64,000 bases of DNA from Novosphingobium sp. FKTRR1 (lineage in GTDB: Bacteria; Pseudomonadota; Alphaproteobacteria; Sphingomonadales; Sphingomonadaceae). The notes beneath the pieces were generated by a model. The model was not told the DNA's origin. It saw only the letters and a program-made list of their open reading frames with translations, and made no database searches. This document shows positions 55,170 through 64,000 of the stretch, piece by piece. The stretch spans positions 124,001 through 188,000 of the forward strand of contig NZ_JAIZDA010000001.1 in the NCBI RefSeq assembly GCF_020404405.1, given 5' to 3'. Each line of letters starts with the position of its first letter. Positions within the stretch are counted from its first letter, which is position 1. Made by a program: the position numbers and the translations under genes.

Positions 55170-55742
55170 TCAGTCGGGCTTCTTGGCCACGACTACCATC
55201 GCCGGACGCAACAGCCGGTCCTTGATCATGTACCCGGCCTGCAGTTCCTGCAGCACCGTGCCCGGATCGACATCGGTCGAGGGGATTTCCATCATCGCCT
55301 GATGCTGGTGCGGATCGAGCGGCAGCCCGCGCGCCGCGATACGGGCGATGCCGTGGTTGCCAAAGATCTTCTCGACTTCGCGCCCGGTCGCTTCCAGCCC
55401 AGTGACGAGATTGCGGAACTTGTCATCTTCGCGCAGCTCTGCCGGGATCGATTCGAGCGCGCGCGCCAGATTGTCGGCTACCGACAGAATGTCGCGGGCA
55501 AAGGCCGTGGCAGCATAAGCGCGCGCATCGGCAATGTCCTTTTCCAGCCGCCGCCGCACGTTCTGCGTTTCGGCCTTGGCATAGAGCACGTCCTGCTTGG
55601 CGTTCTCCAGATCTTCGGAAAGACGCGCAAGGCGCTCGTCAACGGCAGTGTCAGCTGCGGGCGAATCGATCAGGTCTGCCGGTACGCCTTCCAGCTCGGC
55701 AGCGGCCTGAGGATCTTGCGGGCGCGTATCGTTATCCGTCAT
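55170..55742 (-). CDS. grpE: Nucleotide exchange factor GrpE
   Basis: A 190-residue homodimeric factor that releases ADP from DnaK. A long N-terminal coiled coil (ERLARLSEDLENAKQDVLYAKAETQNVRRRLEKDI) is followed by the C-terminal beta-wing domain with the GrpE signature FGNHGIARIAARGLPLDPHQHQAMMEIPSTDVDPGTVLQELQAGYMIKDRLLRPAMVVV. The ATG at 55742 overlaps the hrcA stop by 4 bases. Confidence 0.98.
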   Translation of the reverse strand: MTDNDTRPQDPQAAAELEGVPADLIDSPAADTAVDERLARLSEDLENAKQDVLYAKAETQNVRRRLEKDIADARAYAATAFARDILSVADNLARALESIPAELREDDKFRNLVTGLEATGREVEKIFGNHGIARIAARGLPLDPHQHQAMMEIPSTDVDPGTVLQELQAGYMIKDRLLRPAMVVVAKKPD

Positions 55743-56803
55743 ATTCTTGAGAATCCGTCCTGTCCGATGAGTTTGCCCAGCGATTGGGCTGTGAAATCAA
55801 CCATGGGGACGACGCGGGCATAATTCAACCGCGTAGGCCCGATCACGCCCACCACGCCGACCACGCGACCGTCCATATCGCGCCAAGGCGAAGCGATGAC
55901 GGCAGACCCCGAAAGCGAGAACAGCCGGTTCTCGCTGCCGATGAAGATGCGCGTCGCCTGCGCCAGTCGCGCGGCATCGAGCACACCGGCAATGGCCTCG
56001 GCGTTTTCCAGCTCGTCAAGCAACTGGCGCACCCGCTCGATGTCCTGCAGCGCCGCTTCGTCAAGCAAGTTGGCCTGACCGCGCACCACCAGCACCGGCC
56101 GCGCGGCGGCATCCACGCTCCACACCGCCAGCCCGCGCTGCACCAGATCGGCGCTGGCAGCATCGAGCGCCGACCGGCCACCGTCGATCTCGCTGCGCAC
56201 GACATGGATCGCCTCTGCCAATGTCCGCCCGGACAGGCGCGCGGTCAGGTAGTTGCCCGCCTGCTCCAATGTCGCGGGATCGAGTGCGCCGGGCAGATCG
56301 ATCACGCGGTTCTCGACGCCGCCGTCCTCGGCCACCAGCACCGCCAGTGCCCGCAGTGGGCCGAGCGGCACGAATGAAATCTGCTGCAGGCGCGGTTCGC
56401 GGCGCGGCACCATCACCACACCCGCCGCTGCCGACAGCTCCGATAGCGCGGAACTGGCCGCCGCGATGGCTGCTTCGATCGTTCCGCCCGATGCCAACCC
56501 GCGCTCGATCTGCATTCGTTCGGCCGCCGAAGGTTCGGCTGCCTGCATGATCCCGTCGACGAACAGGCGCAAGCCGACGTCGGTCGGCATTCGCCCGGCG
56601 CTGGTATGAGGCGCCGCCAGCAGTCCCGCGTCCTGCAATTCCTGCAAGACCGAGCGGATCGAGGCGGGCGACAGGTTAACCCCGCCACGCCCGGCGAGCG
56701 TCTTTGAGCCCACCGGCTGACCGTCGGCGATGTAGCCTTCGACCACCAAGCGGAAGATATCGCGGGCGCGCGTAGTCAGTTCTGAGAGCGGAGGCGTTGG
56801 CAT
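55739..56803 (-). CDS. hrcA: Heat-inducible transcription repressor HrcA
   Basis: A 354-residue repressor of class I heat-shock genes that binds CIRCE operators (usually groESL) and needs GroEL for activity. It begins with a winged-helix domain (TTRARDIFRLVVEGYIADGQPVGSKTLA...LSPASIRSVLQELQDAGLL), followed by the HrcA core with GAF-like and inserted domains. ATG at 56803 was chosen as the first residue of the conserved helix region. No CIRCE inverted repeat is visible upstream here, so it does not seem to repress itself directly. Confidence 0.97.
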   Translation of the reverse strand: MPTPPLSELTTRARDIFRLVVEGYIADGQPVGSKTLAGRGGVNLSPASIRSVLQELQDAGLLAAPHTSAGRMPTDVGLRLFVDGIMQAAEPSAAERMQIERGLASGGTIEAAIAAASSALSELSAAAGVVMVPRREPRLQQISFVPLGPLRALAVLVAEDGGVENRVIDLPGALDPATLEQAGNYLTARLSGRTLAEAIHVVRSEIDGGRSALDAASADLVQRGLAVWSVDAAARPVLVVRGQANLLDEAALQDIERVRQLLDELENAEAIAGVLDAARLAQATRIFIGSENRLFSLSGSAVIASPWRDMDGRVVGVVGVIGPTRLNYARVVPMVDFTAQSLGKLIGQDGFSRI

Positions 56804-56905
56804 CTGCCTCTCTATGCGCCGGGAAGGGCCTTGCGCTCAAGAGCCCTTGCGGCAGGGCGAACGATCCGCCACAGACCCCGCATAACCCGAGACTAAGGAA
56901 TTCCC

Positions 56906-57622
56906 ATGCGACCTTCCGGCCGCGCCGCTGATGAGATGCGCGCGATTTCGATCGAAACCAACTTCACCAAGCACGCTGAGGGCTCGGTCCTGATCGGCTT
57001 TGGCGACACCAAGGTGCTTGTCACCGCTTCGGTTGAAGAGCGCGTCCCCCCGTTCATGCGCGGCAAGGGTGAAGGCTGGGTGACGGCGGAATATTCGATG
57101 CTGCCCCGTGCCACGCATACGCGCGGCAGCCGTGAAGCGGCCAAGGGCAAGCAATCGGGCCGCACGCAGGAAATCCAGCGGCTGATCGGGCGCAGCTTGC
57201 GCGCCGTCACCGACATGAAAAAGCTGGGCGAGCGCCAGATCACGCTCGATTGCGACGTAATTCAGGCCGACGGCGGCACGCGCACCGCGTCGATCTCGGG
57301 CGCGTGGATCGCGCTGCGCCTTGCGGTGCAGAAGCTGCTCGATGCCGGGGCGATCAAGGAAGACCCGCTGACCCGCAAGGTTGCTGCGATCTCGTGTGGC
57401 ATCCACAACGGCACGCCGGTGCTCGACCTCGACTACATCGAGGACAGCAGCGCCGATGCCGACGCCAACTTCGTGCTGATCGAAGGCGGCCATATCGCTG
57501 AAGTGCAGGCCACTGCCGAAGGCGCGACTTACGATGAGGAAGGCCTGCTGCGCTTGCTGCGCCTCGCCCGCATCGGCTGCAACGACATCTTCGCCGCGCA
57601 GGAAAAGGCCGTCGCGCGGTGA
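56906..57622 (+). CDS. rph: Ribonuclease PH
   Basis: A 238-residue hexameric phosphorolytic exoribonuclease that trims the 3' end of tRNA precursors. Signatures: [20 protein letters not shown] at the start, [45 protein letters not shown] (phosphate and RNA binding Arg residues), [19 protein letters not shown] and the [16 protein letters not shown] active-site Asp residues. It is divergent from hrcA and is the first gene of a tightly packed rph-rdgB-hemW-xerC operon, overlapping rdgB by 4 bases. Confidence 0.98.
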   Translation: MRPSGRAADEMRAISIETNFTKHAEGSVLIGFGDTKVLVTASVEERVPPFMRGKGEGWVTAEYSMLPRATHTRGSREAAKGKQSGRTQEIQRLIGRSLRAVTDMKKLGERQITLDCDVIQADGGTRTASISGAWIALRLAVQKLLDAGAIKEDPLTRKVAAISCGIHNGTPVLDLDYIEDSSADADANFVLIEGGHIAEVQATAEGATYDEEGLLRLLRLARIGCNDIFAAQEKAVAR

Positions 57623-58248
57623 GCCAGAAGCTGGTGCCCGGTAAGCTGGTCATTGCCACGCACAACAAGGGCAAGCTGCGCGAAATTCAGGCGCTGCTGG
57701 CTCCATATGGCATGACCTGCCTGTCGGCGGGCGAACTGGGCCTTGCCGAACCGGCCGAAACGGGCACCACTTTTGTCGAGAACGCGCTGATCAAGGCTCA
57801 TGCGGCGGCGCAGGCTGCGGGCCTGCCCGCGCTGGCCGACGATTCGGGGCTGTGCGTAGCGGCGCTTGGCGGCGCGCCCGGCGTCTATACCGCCGACTGG
57901 GCTGAAGCTGCGCCTTTTGAAGACGGGCCGGGGCGTGACTGGTACATGGCCATGGGCAAGGTCGAGGGCAAGCTGGCCGAACTGGGGCCTGACACCGCGC
58001 GCGATGCGTGGTTCGCCTGCGTTCTTGCCATCGCCTGGCCCGATGGCAGCAGTGCAACCTATGAAGGCCGGGCCGCCGGCAGCCTGACCTGGCCGCCGCG
58101 CGGCACTTTGGGCTTCGGCTATGACCCGGTGTTCGTGCCGTTGGGCGACACCCGCACCTTCGCCGAACTCGATCCTGCTGAAAAGCACGCCATCAGCCAT
58201 CGCGCCGATGCGTTCGCCAAGCTGGTGGCCGAACAGTTTGCCGGGTAA
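57619..58248 (+). CDS. rdgB: XTP/dITP diphosphatase (RdgB/HAM1)
   Basis: A 209-residue house-cleaning pyrophosphatase that removes dITP, ITP and XTP so they are not built into DNA or RNA. It has an N-terminal strand [15 protein letters not shown], the catalytic segment [48 protein letters not shown], and a nucleotide-binding end [13 protein letters not shown]...[14 protein letters not shown] at 57619 overlaps the rph stop by 4 bases. Confidence 0.97.
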   Translation: MSQKLVPGKLVIATHNKGKLREIQALLAPYGMTCLSAGELGLAEPAETGTTFVENALIKAHAAAQAAGLPALADDSGLCVAALGGAPGVYTADWAEAAPFEDGPGRDWYMAMGKVEGKLAELGPDTARDAWFACVLAIAWPDGSSATYEGRAAGSLTWPPRGTLGFGYDPVFVPLGDTRTFAELDPAEKHAISHRADAFAKLVAEQFAG

Positions 58249-58258
58249 GGTCGCAGGC

Positions 58259-59413
58259 GTGCAGCCGCTTGCCCTCTATGTCCACTGGCCGTTCTGTCTG
58301 GCCAAGTGCCCTTACTGCGACTTCAACAGCCATGTCCGCAACCGGGTCGATGCAGCAGCATGGGAAGCCGCGCTGCTGGCGGATCTGGCGCATGAGGCGG
58401 CACTTCTGCCCGGACGGCGGCTGACCTCGATCTTCTTCGGAGGCGGCACGCCATCGCTGATGCCGCCCGCACTGGTCGCGCGGCTGATCGACCGGGCGGG
58501 CGAACTATGGCCTTTTGCCGACGATATCGAGATCACGCTCGAAGCCAATCCCTCGTCGGTGGAGGCAGCGAACTTCGCAGCGCTTGCCAGTGCCGGGATC
58601 AACCGCGTGTCGCTGGGGCTGCAAGCGCTGGAGGACGCGCCCTTGCGCTTCCTTGGCCGGTTGCACGATGCGACCGAGGGCCTTGCCGCGCTTGATGTGG
58701 CTCAGCGCAATTTCGCGCGTGTCAGCTTCGACCTGATCTATGCCCGGCCCGACCATACGCCCGAATCGTGGGAGGCCGAGCTTGGCCGCGCGCTGGCGCT
58801 GGGCACCGGACACCTGTCGCTGTATCAGTTGACCATCGAACCGGGCACGCGCTTTGCAACGCTGGTGCGCGAAGGCAAGATCAGCCCACTGAACGATGAT
58901 GATGCCGCCGATCTGTTCGCGCTTACCCGCGAACGCACCGCAGCCGCTGGCCTGCCCGCCTACGAGATCAGCAATCACGCGCGCGTTGGTGAACAAAGCC
59001 GCCATAACCTCACGTACTGGCGGTATCAGGACTATGCCGGGATCGGTCCGGGCGCGCACGGACGTCGGCTGAACCGCGCCACCGTGCGCCATCGCAAGCC
59101 CGAGAACTACCTCAAGGCAATCGCCGCGCAGGGCCACGGCCTTTCCGAGGAGCGTCCCCTGCCCTTGCCCGAACAGGCCGCCGAAGCGGTGTTGATGGGG
59201 CTGCGACTGGGCGAAGGCATTGCGCCAGCGCAGCTCGCTGCACGCTTCGGCCTTGCCGAAACCGACCTGATCGTGCCGGACAAGCGGCGGTTCTATACCG
59301 CGCAGGGCTTGCTTCGCGACAGTGGCGAACGGCTGATCGTGACCGAAGCGGGAATGCCGCTGCTCGACGCCTTGCTGGCCGAACTGGTGCCCGCTGGATT
59401 GGTCGAGCCATGA
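58259..59413 (+). CDS. hemW: HemW-like radical SAM heme chaperone
   Basis: A 384-residue radical SAM protein. The cluster motif is CLAKCPYC (Cys13, Cys17, Cys20), followed by the HemW-typical DFNSH. SAM-binding GGGTPSLMPP and the HemW C-terminal domain come later. HemW proteins bind and transfer heme, whereas HemN makes protoporphyrinogen IX anaerobically; the length and single domain favour HemW. GTG at 58259 was chosen because AAGG lies about 9 bases upstream and the first strand follows at once. Its stop overlaps the xerC start by 4 bases. Confidence 0.93.
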   Translation: MQPLALYVHWPFCLAKCPYCDFNSHVRNRVDAAAWEAALLADLAHEAALLPGRRLTSIFFGGGTPSLMPPALVARLIDRAGELWPFADDIEITLEANPSSVEAANFAALASAGINRVSLGLQALEDAPLRFLGRLHDATEGLAALDVAQRNFARVSFDLIYARPDHTPESWEAELGRALALGTGHLSLYQLTIEPGTRFATLVREGKISPLNDDDAADLFALTRERTAAAGLPAYEISNHARVGEQSRHNLTYWRYQDYAGIGPGAHGRRLNRATVRHRKPENYLKAIAAQGHGLSEERPLPLPEQAAEAVLMGLRLGEGIAPAQLAARFGLAETDLIVPDKRRFYTAQGLLRDSGERLIVTEAGMPLLDALLAELVPAGLVEP

Positions 59414-60306
59414 CCAATCGCCACGACTTGCTGGGTCAGTGGCATGACCATCTTGCGCTGACCCGCCGTCGCTCACCCCACACCGTCCGCGCCTATCACA
59501 CTGCGGCCCGTCGGCTGCTTGAAGCCTTGCCCGAAGTGTCCGACTGGCCGACTCTGGCCCGTCTCGATACCACGCGGTTGCGGGCGCATCTCGCGATGCG
59601 CCGGACCGAGGGGATCGGCAATGTCTCGACCGCGCGCGAACTGTCCGCGCTCAAGGCCCTGCTGGTGTTCGCGCGCGAGCAGGCAGGCGATCCCGAGGCG
59701 CGAGCGCCACGTGTTCGCGGCCCTCGCGTGAAAAAAGGCCTCCCCCGCCCGATCACTCCGGACGAAGCGGTGAACCTGACGCTTGCCGTCGCCGAAGACG
59801 CGGCCGAACCGTGGATTGCCGCGCGCGACCGGGCGGTCCTGTTGCTGCTCTATGGCGCGGGCCTGCGAATTGCCGAGGCGCTGTCCCTGCCCGCAGCGGC
59901 GCTGCCACTGGGCGAAAGCCTGGTCATTACCGGCAAGGGCGGACGGCAAAGGGTTGTTCCGATCTTGCCGATCGTCACCGCCGCGCTCGCCGATTATGCC
60001 GCGCAAGTGCCTTGGCCTCTGCCCCGCGACGAACCGCTGTTCCGGGGCGCCAAGGGCGGGCCGCTATCGCAAGGGATGGTGCAAAAGGCGGTAGCGCGTG
60101 CGCGCGTCGTGCTCGGGCTGCCCGCAACCGCGACCCCCCACGCGCTGCGCCACAGCTTCGCCACGCATTTGCTGGGCGCTGGTGCCGATTTGCGCAGCCT
60201 GCAGGAACTGCTCGGCCACGCCAGTCTGTCATCAACGCAGATCTATACGCAAGTCGATGCGGCGGTACTGCTCGACGTCTATCGCAACGCGCATCCACGC
60301 GCCTGA
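59410..60306 (+). CDS. xerC: Tyrosine recombinase XerC
   Basis: A 298-residue site-specific recombinase that resolves chromosome dimers at dif with XerD. The N-terminal core-binding SAM-like domain begins HDHLALTRRRSPHTVRAYHTAARRLLEAL. In the catalytic domain the Arg in LLYGAGLRIAEALSL, the pair in HALRHSFATHLLGAGADLRSLQELLGH and the nucleophile Tyr in SSTQIYTQV are all present. The ATG at 59410 overlaps the hemW stop. Being in a housekeeping operon argues for XerC rather than a phage integrase. Confidence 0.93.
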   Translation: MTNRHDLLGQWHDHLALTRRRSPHTVRAYHTAARRLLEALPEVSDWPTLARLDTTRLRAHLAMRRTEGIGNVSTARELSALKALLVFAREQAGDPEARAPRVRGPRVKKGLPRPITPDEAVNLTLAVAEDAAEPWIAARDRAVLLLLYGAGLRIAEALSLPAAALPLGESLVITGKGGRQRVVPILPIVTAALADYAAQVPWPLPRDEPLFRGAKGGPLSQGMVQKAVARARVVLGLPATATPHALRHSFATHLLGAGADLRSLQELLGHASLSSTQIYTQVDAAVLLDVYRNAHPRA

Positions 60307-60322
60307 CGGAGCGTAGCGCGCT

Positions 60323-61732
60323 CTACTTGCCGGGTTTGGCGCGTGGCAGGCTGAGCGTTGCCTGCAGGCCCCCCAGATCCTCGCTTTCGCTGATGCCGAT
60401 CGATCCACCGTACAGTTCGGCCACATCGCGCACGATGGCGAGCCCCAGTCCGGTGCCGGGCTTGCCGGTATCAAGCCTGGCGCCGCGCGTGAACAAGCGC
60501 TCACGCGCATCCTCGGGAATGCCCATGCCATCGTCCTCGACCCAGATCTCGCAAAAGGCCGGGTCCGCCGGATTGCCATCGACGGTGATGAACACCGACC
60601 CGCCACCGTACTTCGCGGCATTCTCGATCAGGTTGCCGAGAATTTCATCGAGATCCTGCCGTTCGATGCCCACTTGCGCATCGCGGTTGCCATCGATGTC
60701 GAAGCGGACCTTGGGGTAAAGCCGCTCAACCGCGCGCTGTACGGCGTCGGCGCTGTCCCAGACTTTGGCGCGGGCCATCCCGGTAGCCCGGCGGCCGACG
60801 GCGCGCGCGCGGGCGAGGTGGTGGTCCACCTGCCTGCGCATCACCGTCGCTTCGCGGATAACGGTATCAGCCAGATCGTCGGACCGGGCGGTGGCGGCGT
60901 TCATCACCACGGTCAGCGGGGTCTTGAGCGCATGGGCCAGATTGCCGGCGTGGGTGCGCGCTTCCTCGGCCTGACGGATCGAGTGATCGATCAGGGCGTT
61001 GAGTTCCAGCACCAGCGGCTGCACTTCAAGCGGAAGCGGCTCATCGACCCGGCTGACCCCGCCTTCGCGCATCTGAGCGATCGCGCGTCGCACCCGCCGC
61101 AAGGGACTTAGACCGTAATAGGTCTGCAAGCTGGCCATGGCCACCAATCCGATGCCCAGCACAAGGAACGACCAGATCAGGATCGAACGGATGCGCCGGA
61201 TCTGCGCATCGATCTCACCCCGGCTGGCGGCCACCGAAAACTGCCACAGCGTGCTGCTTCCGGGCAGGATCACCGAGCGCTCGATCAGCCGCATCGGTTC
61301 ACCGTCAAACTGCTTGCTGTCATAGATATGGGGCTGGGTATCGACATGATCGCCGGTGAGCTTGAGCGTTCGGTCCCACAGCGACCGCGAGGCAAAATCC
61401 TCATGCCCCTGCCCGGAAATCTGCCAGTACAGCCCGCTGTTCGGCTCCTGAAAGCGCTGGTCGCCCAACGAGCGGTTGAAGAACACCTCGCCATCGGGCC
61501 CGATTTCGGCAGTGGTGACCATCGCGGTCAACATGTAGCCAAGCTGCTCATCAAAATTGCGCGTGACCAGTCCGGTCAACGTGCGATCGAGCGCGATGCC
61601 GCCGCCCAGCAGCAGAATCGATATCCACCCGAACGCGATAAGCAGCATGCGCCGCTGCAACGAGCCGGTATGATGCGCGACACCCGGTTGCAGCGCCATG
61701 GGTGTCGTATCGTCAGGCGCGCGCCCGGCCAT
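60323..61732 (-). CDS. PhoQ/ChvG-like sensor histidine kinase
   Basis: A 469-residue membrane sensor. Helix 1 (about residues 29-49, LLIAFGWISILLLGGGIALD) and helix 2 (about 184-203) frame a periplasmic domain of about 135 residues. A HAMP linker (PLRRVRRAIAQMREGGVSRVDEPLPLEVQPLVLELN) follows, then the H-box LAHALKTPLTVVMNAA with an intact phosphoacceptor His. The HATPase part has ILGNLIENAAKYGGG, EDDGMGIPEDARERLF and GTGLGLAIVRDVAELYGG. It is paired with the response regulator gene just upstream (38 bases). The stimulus is unknown; homologues sense Mg2+, acid or peptides. Confidence 0.9.
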   Translation of the reverse strand: MAGRAPDDTTPMALQPGVAHHTGSLQRRMLLIAFGWISILLLGGGIALDRTLTGLVTRNFDEQLGYMLTAMVTTAEIGPDGEVFFNRSLGDQRFQEPNSGLYWQISGQGHEDFASRSLWDRTLKLTGDHVDTQPHIYDSKQFDGEPMRLIERSVILPGSSTLWQFSVAASRGEIDAQIRRIRSILIWSFLVLGIGLVAMASLQTYYGLSPLRRVRRAIAQMREGGVSRVDEPLPLEVQPLVLELNALIDHSIRQAEEARTHAGNLAHALKTPLTVVMNAATARSDDLADTVIREATVMRRQVDHHLARARAVGRRATGMARAKVWDSADAVQRAVERLYPKVRFDIDGNRDAQVGIERQDLDEILGNLIENAAKYGGGSVFITVDGNPADPAFCEIWVEDDGMGIPEDARERLFTRGARLDTGKPGTGLGLAIVRDVAELYGGSIGISESEDLGGLQATLSLPRAKPGK

Positions 61733-61770
61733 GCCGCAAGCTCAGCCGGGGGTGGACGCGCTGCGCGACA

Positions 61771-62445
61771 TCAGCGCGCGCCTTGCGCCGGATCGTCAAG
61801 GCTGTAACCGAGTCCGCGGATCGTCGTGATCACATCAGGGCCCAGCTTCTTGCGGATACGCGTGACGAACACTTCGATCGTGTTCGAATCGCGATCGAAA
61901 TCCTGATCATAGATGTGCTCGATCAGCTCGGTACGGCTGACGACCTTGCCCTTGTGGTGCAGCAGGTACGACAGCAGCTTGTATTCCTGGGCAGTCAGCT
62001 TGACCGGCTCGCCCGCCAGCGTGACCCGGCCCGAGCGTGTGTCCAACCGGACATCGCCCGCGATCAGTTCGCTGCTCGAATTGCCCGAAGCGCGGCGGAT
62101 CAGCGCGCGCAGACGAGCGATCAGTTCCTCGGTCTGGAACGGCTTGGCCAGATAGTCGTCTGCCCCTGCGTCAAGTCCGGCCACTTTGTCGGACCAACTG
62201 TCGCGCGCGGTCAGCACGAGCACCGGGAACTTGCGCCCCTCCTTGCGCCACATGCCAAGCACGGTCAGGCCGTCAATCTCGGGCAGGCCGAGGTCAAGGA
62301 TCACCGCATCGTACTCTTCGGTCGAGCCAAGGAAGTGCCCATCTTCGCCGTCGGTCGACAGGTCCACGGCATAGCCGTTCTGTTCGAGGGTGGACTTGAG
62401 CTGCCGCCCCAGTGTGGGTTCGTCCTCGACAATAAGGATACGCAT
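61771..62445 (-). CDS. OmpR/PhoP-family response regulator
   Basis: A 224-residue DNA-binding response regulator. The receiver domain (MRILIVEDEPTLGRQL) has its Asp in AVILDLGLPEIDG and conserved Lys in DDYLAKPF. A winged-helix trans-activation domain (ELIAGDVRLDTRSGRVTLAGEPVKLTAQEYKLLSYLLHHKGKVVSRTELIEHIY) follows. It is co-directional with and upstream of the sensor kinase gene, so the two make one system; a PepSY-type gene lies 140 bases further upstream. Confidence 0.95.
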   Translation of the reverse strand: MRILIVEDEPTLGRQLKSTLEQNGYAVDLSTDGEDGHFLGSTEEYDAVILDLGLPEIDGLTVLGMWRKEGRKFPVLVLTARDSWSDKVAGLDAGADDYLAKPFQTEELIARLRALIRRASGNSSSELIAGDVRLDTRSGRVTLAGEPVKLTAQEYKLLSYLLHHKGKVVSRTELIEHIYDQDFDRDSNTIEVFVTRIRKKLGPDVITTIRGLGYSLDDPAQGAR

Positions 62446-62585
62446 GGCCTTGTGCCCCTGTTCTGGCGGGCCCGCCGCGCCTTGCAGCCGAACCCGAAAA
62501 CGCCGTTCATGTGGCGGTTAGATGGCGAGAAGAAGATGAACGGTCAAGGAATGCCCCGGTAAATCGCTGTTCAGCAAGCGGGTGA

Positions 62586-62885
62586 TCAGCGTTGCTCGGA
62601 CAAGATCCGGCCGGTCCGGGCATCGACATCAACGAACACGACCCGTCCATCGCGGATGAACTTGAGCCGATAGGCCATCGCTTCAGGGTCATATTCGGGG
62701 CCGAGGTACTGCATTCCGCGCATCATCGGCAGAACCATGCGCTCGATATCGCGCAACGAACGGACATTGCCATTGCGCAGATCGCGGCGCACTTCGTTTT
62801 GCTCATTGGGATACTGCTGCGCAAGGGCCAACGGTCCGGCGGCACACGCAATCAAGGCAACACATCTGGTCAGGGTGCGAAACAT
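62586..62885 (-). CDS. Small exported PepSY-like protein
   Basis: A 99-residue protein with a signal peptide (MFRTLTRCVALIACAAGPLALA-QQ). The mature part ends in YDPEAMAYRLKFIRDGRVVFVDVDARTGRILSEQR, the strand-turn-strand of a PepSY domain. Such small PepSY proteins are often encoded beside PhoPQ-type systems and may be their target or modulate sensing. ATG at 62885 was chosen over a longer frame because it starts the signal peptide. Same strand as the regulator and kinase genes, with a 140-bp gap. Confidence 0.8.
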   Translation of the reverse strand: MFRTLTRCVALIACAAGPLALAQQYPNEQNEVRRDLRNGNVRSLRDIERMVLPMMRGMQYLGPEYDPEAMAYRLKFIRDGRVVFVDVDARTGRILSEQR

Positions 62886-63064
62886 GGACGTACTGATGGC
62901 CCCCCGGCATTGAACGGGTCGTGAATGTGCCCGCGTGAACCCGTTCACACGCCAATGGGGTATCCCGTCAAGTTCTTAAGGCTCCATCCTGAAAGAACCC
63001 TCGCTCCCTCGCACAAGGCCGGCAGCGCTGGACCTTGTCGAGCAGCCCGGCTAAGCGCGCCCGA

Positions 63065-64000
63065 TGGCACTCGCACCGATACTAAGCTGGGAAGGCCTTG
63101 GCCTGATCCAGGGCAATGGCTGGCTGTTTCAGGACATCGCACTCGCAATCGCCCCGCGTGACCGGCTGGCGCTGATCGGCCGCAACGGCGCTGGCAAGAC
63201 CACGCTGCTCAAGCTGATCGGCGGACTGGTCGATTCCGACCGCGGCAAGCGCTCGGTGCAGCCGGGTACACGGATCATCACGCTCGAACAGGATCCGTTC
63301 TTCACTGGGTACGATACGCTGCTCGACTTCACCCTTTCGGGCGAGGACGCACCGCCGCGCCACGAAGTAGAAGCCATCGCGGGCCAGCTCGGCATAGACC
63401 TCAGCCGTCCGGCCCACAGCGCCAGCGGAGGTGAACGCCGCCGCGCCGCGCTTGCCCGCGCGCTGGCCAGCGAACCCGATCTGCTGCTGCTAGACGAGCC
63501 GACCAACCACCTCGACCTTGCCGCGATCGAATGGCTCGAAAGCTGGCTGCAACGCTACACCGGCGCGTTCGTCGTGATCAGCCATGACCGCACGTTTCTG
63601 GAACGGCTGACCCGCGCCACGCTTTGGCTCGATCGCGGTTCGCTGCGACGCAAGGACATCGGCTTCGGCGGCTATGAAGCGTGGATGGAACAAGCCTATG
63701 CCGAAGAGGCGCGCGCCGCCGACAAGCTTGATGCCAAGCTGAAGATCGAAGCGCATTGGCTGGAACGCGGCGTTACCGCGCGGCGCAAGCGCAACCAGGG
63801 CCGCCTTGCCAAGCTGCACGAGATGCGGGCGCAACGCGCCTCAATGCTCTCGCCACAAGGCGCCGCAAAGCTCGCGCTCGCCACCGATGATGCCAAGAGC
63901 AAGGCCGTGATCGTGGCCGACAAGGTGAACCTTTCGTTCGGCGAACGGCCGATCATTCGCGACTTTTCGCTGCGGATCACGCGCGGCGATCGCATCGGTC
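63065..64000 (+). CDS. uup: ABC-F family ATPase, N-terminal part (Uup-like)
   Basis: Only the first 312 codons are inside the window; the gene runs off the right edge. The first ABC domain is complete, with Walker A GRNGAGKTTLLK, signature SASGGERRRAALARAL and Walker B LLLLDEPTNHLDL. The ABC-F linker helices (EEARAADKLDAKLKIEAHWLERGVTARRKRNQGRLAKL) come next, and the second ABC domain begins VNLSFGERPIIRDFSL. There are no membrane segments: ABC-F proteins act on ribosomes (translation or antibiotic relief) or DNA. The Arg/Lys-rich linker resembles Uup. The ATG at 63065 is the first in frame before the conserved strand. Confidence 0.9.

Noticed and set aside
56804..56905. CIRCE operator upstream of hrcA
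   Set aside because: No TTAGCACTC-N9-GAGTGCTAA or close variant is present between hrcA and rph.

Overview
The window is a GC-rich chromosomal segment of an alphaproteobacterium, most likely a member of the Sphingomonadales (Novosphingobium/Sphingobium-like). This is inferred from the gene order (ppiD-trpEGDC ... moaC-moeA-lexA, comEC/gltX/gltA, hrcA-grpE, rph-rdgB-hemW-xerC), GTTC-N7-GTTC type LexA boxes, a ROSE-type heat-shock leader, and several proteins typical of sphingomonads. Coding density is very high and nearly every gene is complete. The window cuts a nitrilase-family gene at the left end and an ABC-F ATPase gene at the right end. No rRNA, tRNA, CRISPR array, prophage or complete insertion sequence was found.

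Layout. 0-16.6 kb: grxC, a small heat-shock gene behind an RNA thermometer, pyrG, secG and tpiA; then ppiD-trpE-trpG-trpD-trpC. A crotonase-family gene, a flotillin gene and a convergent cupin gene follow, then moaC-moeA-lexA with a textbook lexA promoter and operator. 16.6-17.8 kb: the only long gene-free stretch. It holds 12-bp tandem repeats, a 262-bp MITE with perfect 30-bp terminal inverted repeats, and a second MITE-like element. 17.8-23.2 kb: comEC, gltX, gltA and a small membrane protein. 23.2-29.8 kb: an unusual module of a histidine-kinase-like protein without its phosphoacceptor histidine, an unknown helical protein, a nucleotidyltransferase-like/membrane fusion, an Hpt-like protein also without its histidine, and a divergent 863-residue membrane coiled-coil protein.

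29.8-35.6 kb: the SOS mutagenesis cassette imuA-imuB-dnaE2, apparently leaderless and preceded by a LexA box. 35.8-41.3 kb: PNPOx-family flavoprotein, amino-acid permease, panB, a DUF475 membrane protein and an alpha-methylacyl-CoA racemase-type enzyme with a TetR-like palindrome upstream. 41.4-50.4 kb: TPR protein, PrsR and PrsK (the two-component pair of PEP-CTERM/exopolysaccharide systems) and an EpsB-like initiating sugar transferase. This last gene shares an upstream region carrying twin 17-bp palindromes with a divergent patatin-like phospholipase. 50.4-56.8 kb: the chaperone genes dnaK-dnaJ and hrcA-grpE, flanking a PCu(A)C copper chaperone, an HExxH protein and a glycine-zipper lipoprotein. 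56.9-64 kb: rph-rdgB-hemW-xerC, a PhoQ/PhoP-like pair with a PepSY-type protein, and a partial uup-like gene.

Themes. Stress response dominates: heat shock (ROSE-controlled sHSP, RpoH-type dnaK promoter, HrcA), the SOS regulon (lexA and imuAB-dnaE2 both with visible LexA boxes) and envelope signalling (PrsK/PrsR, PhoQ/PhoP, flotillin). The most unusual module is the 23-30 kb signalling-like cluster, in which both expected phosphotransfer histidines are missing. All functional statements rest on reading the sequence and on family knowledge; no database search was run.
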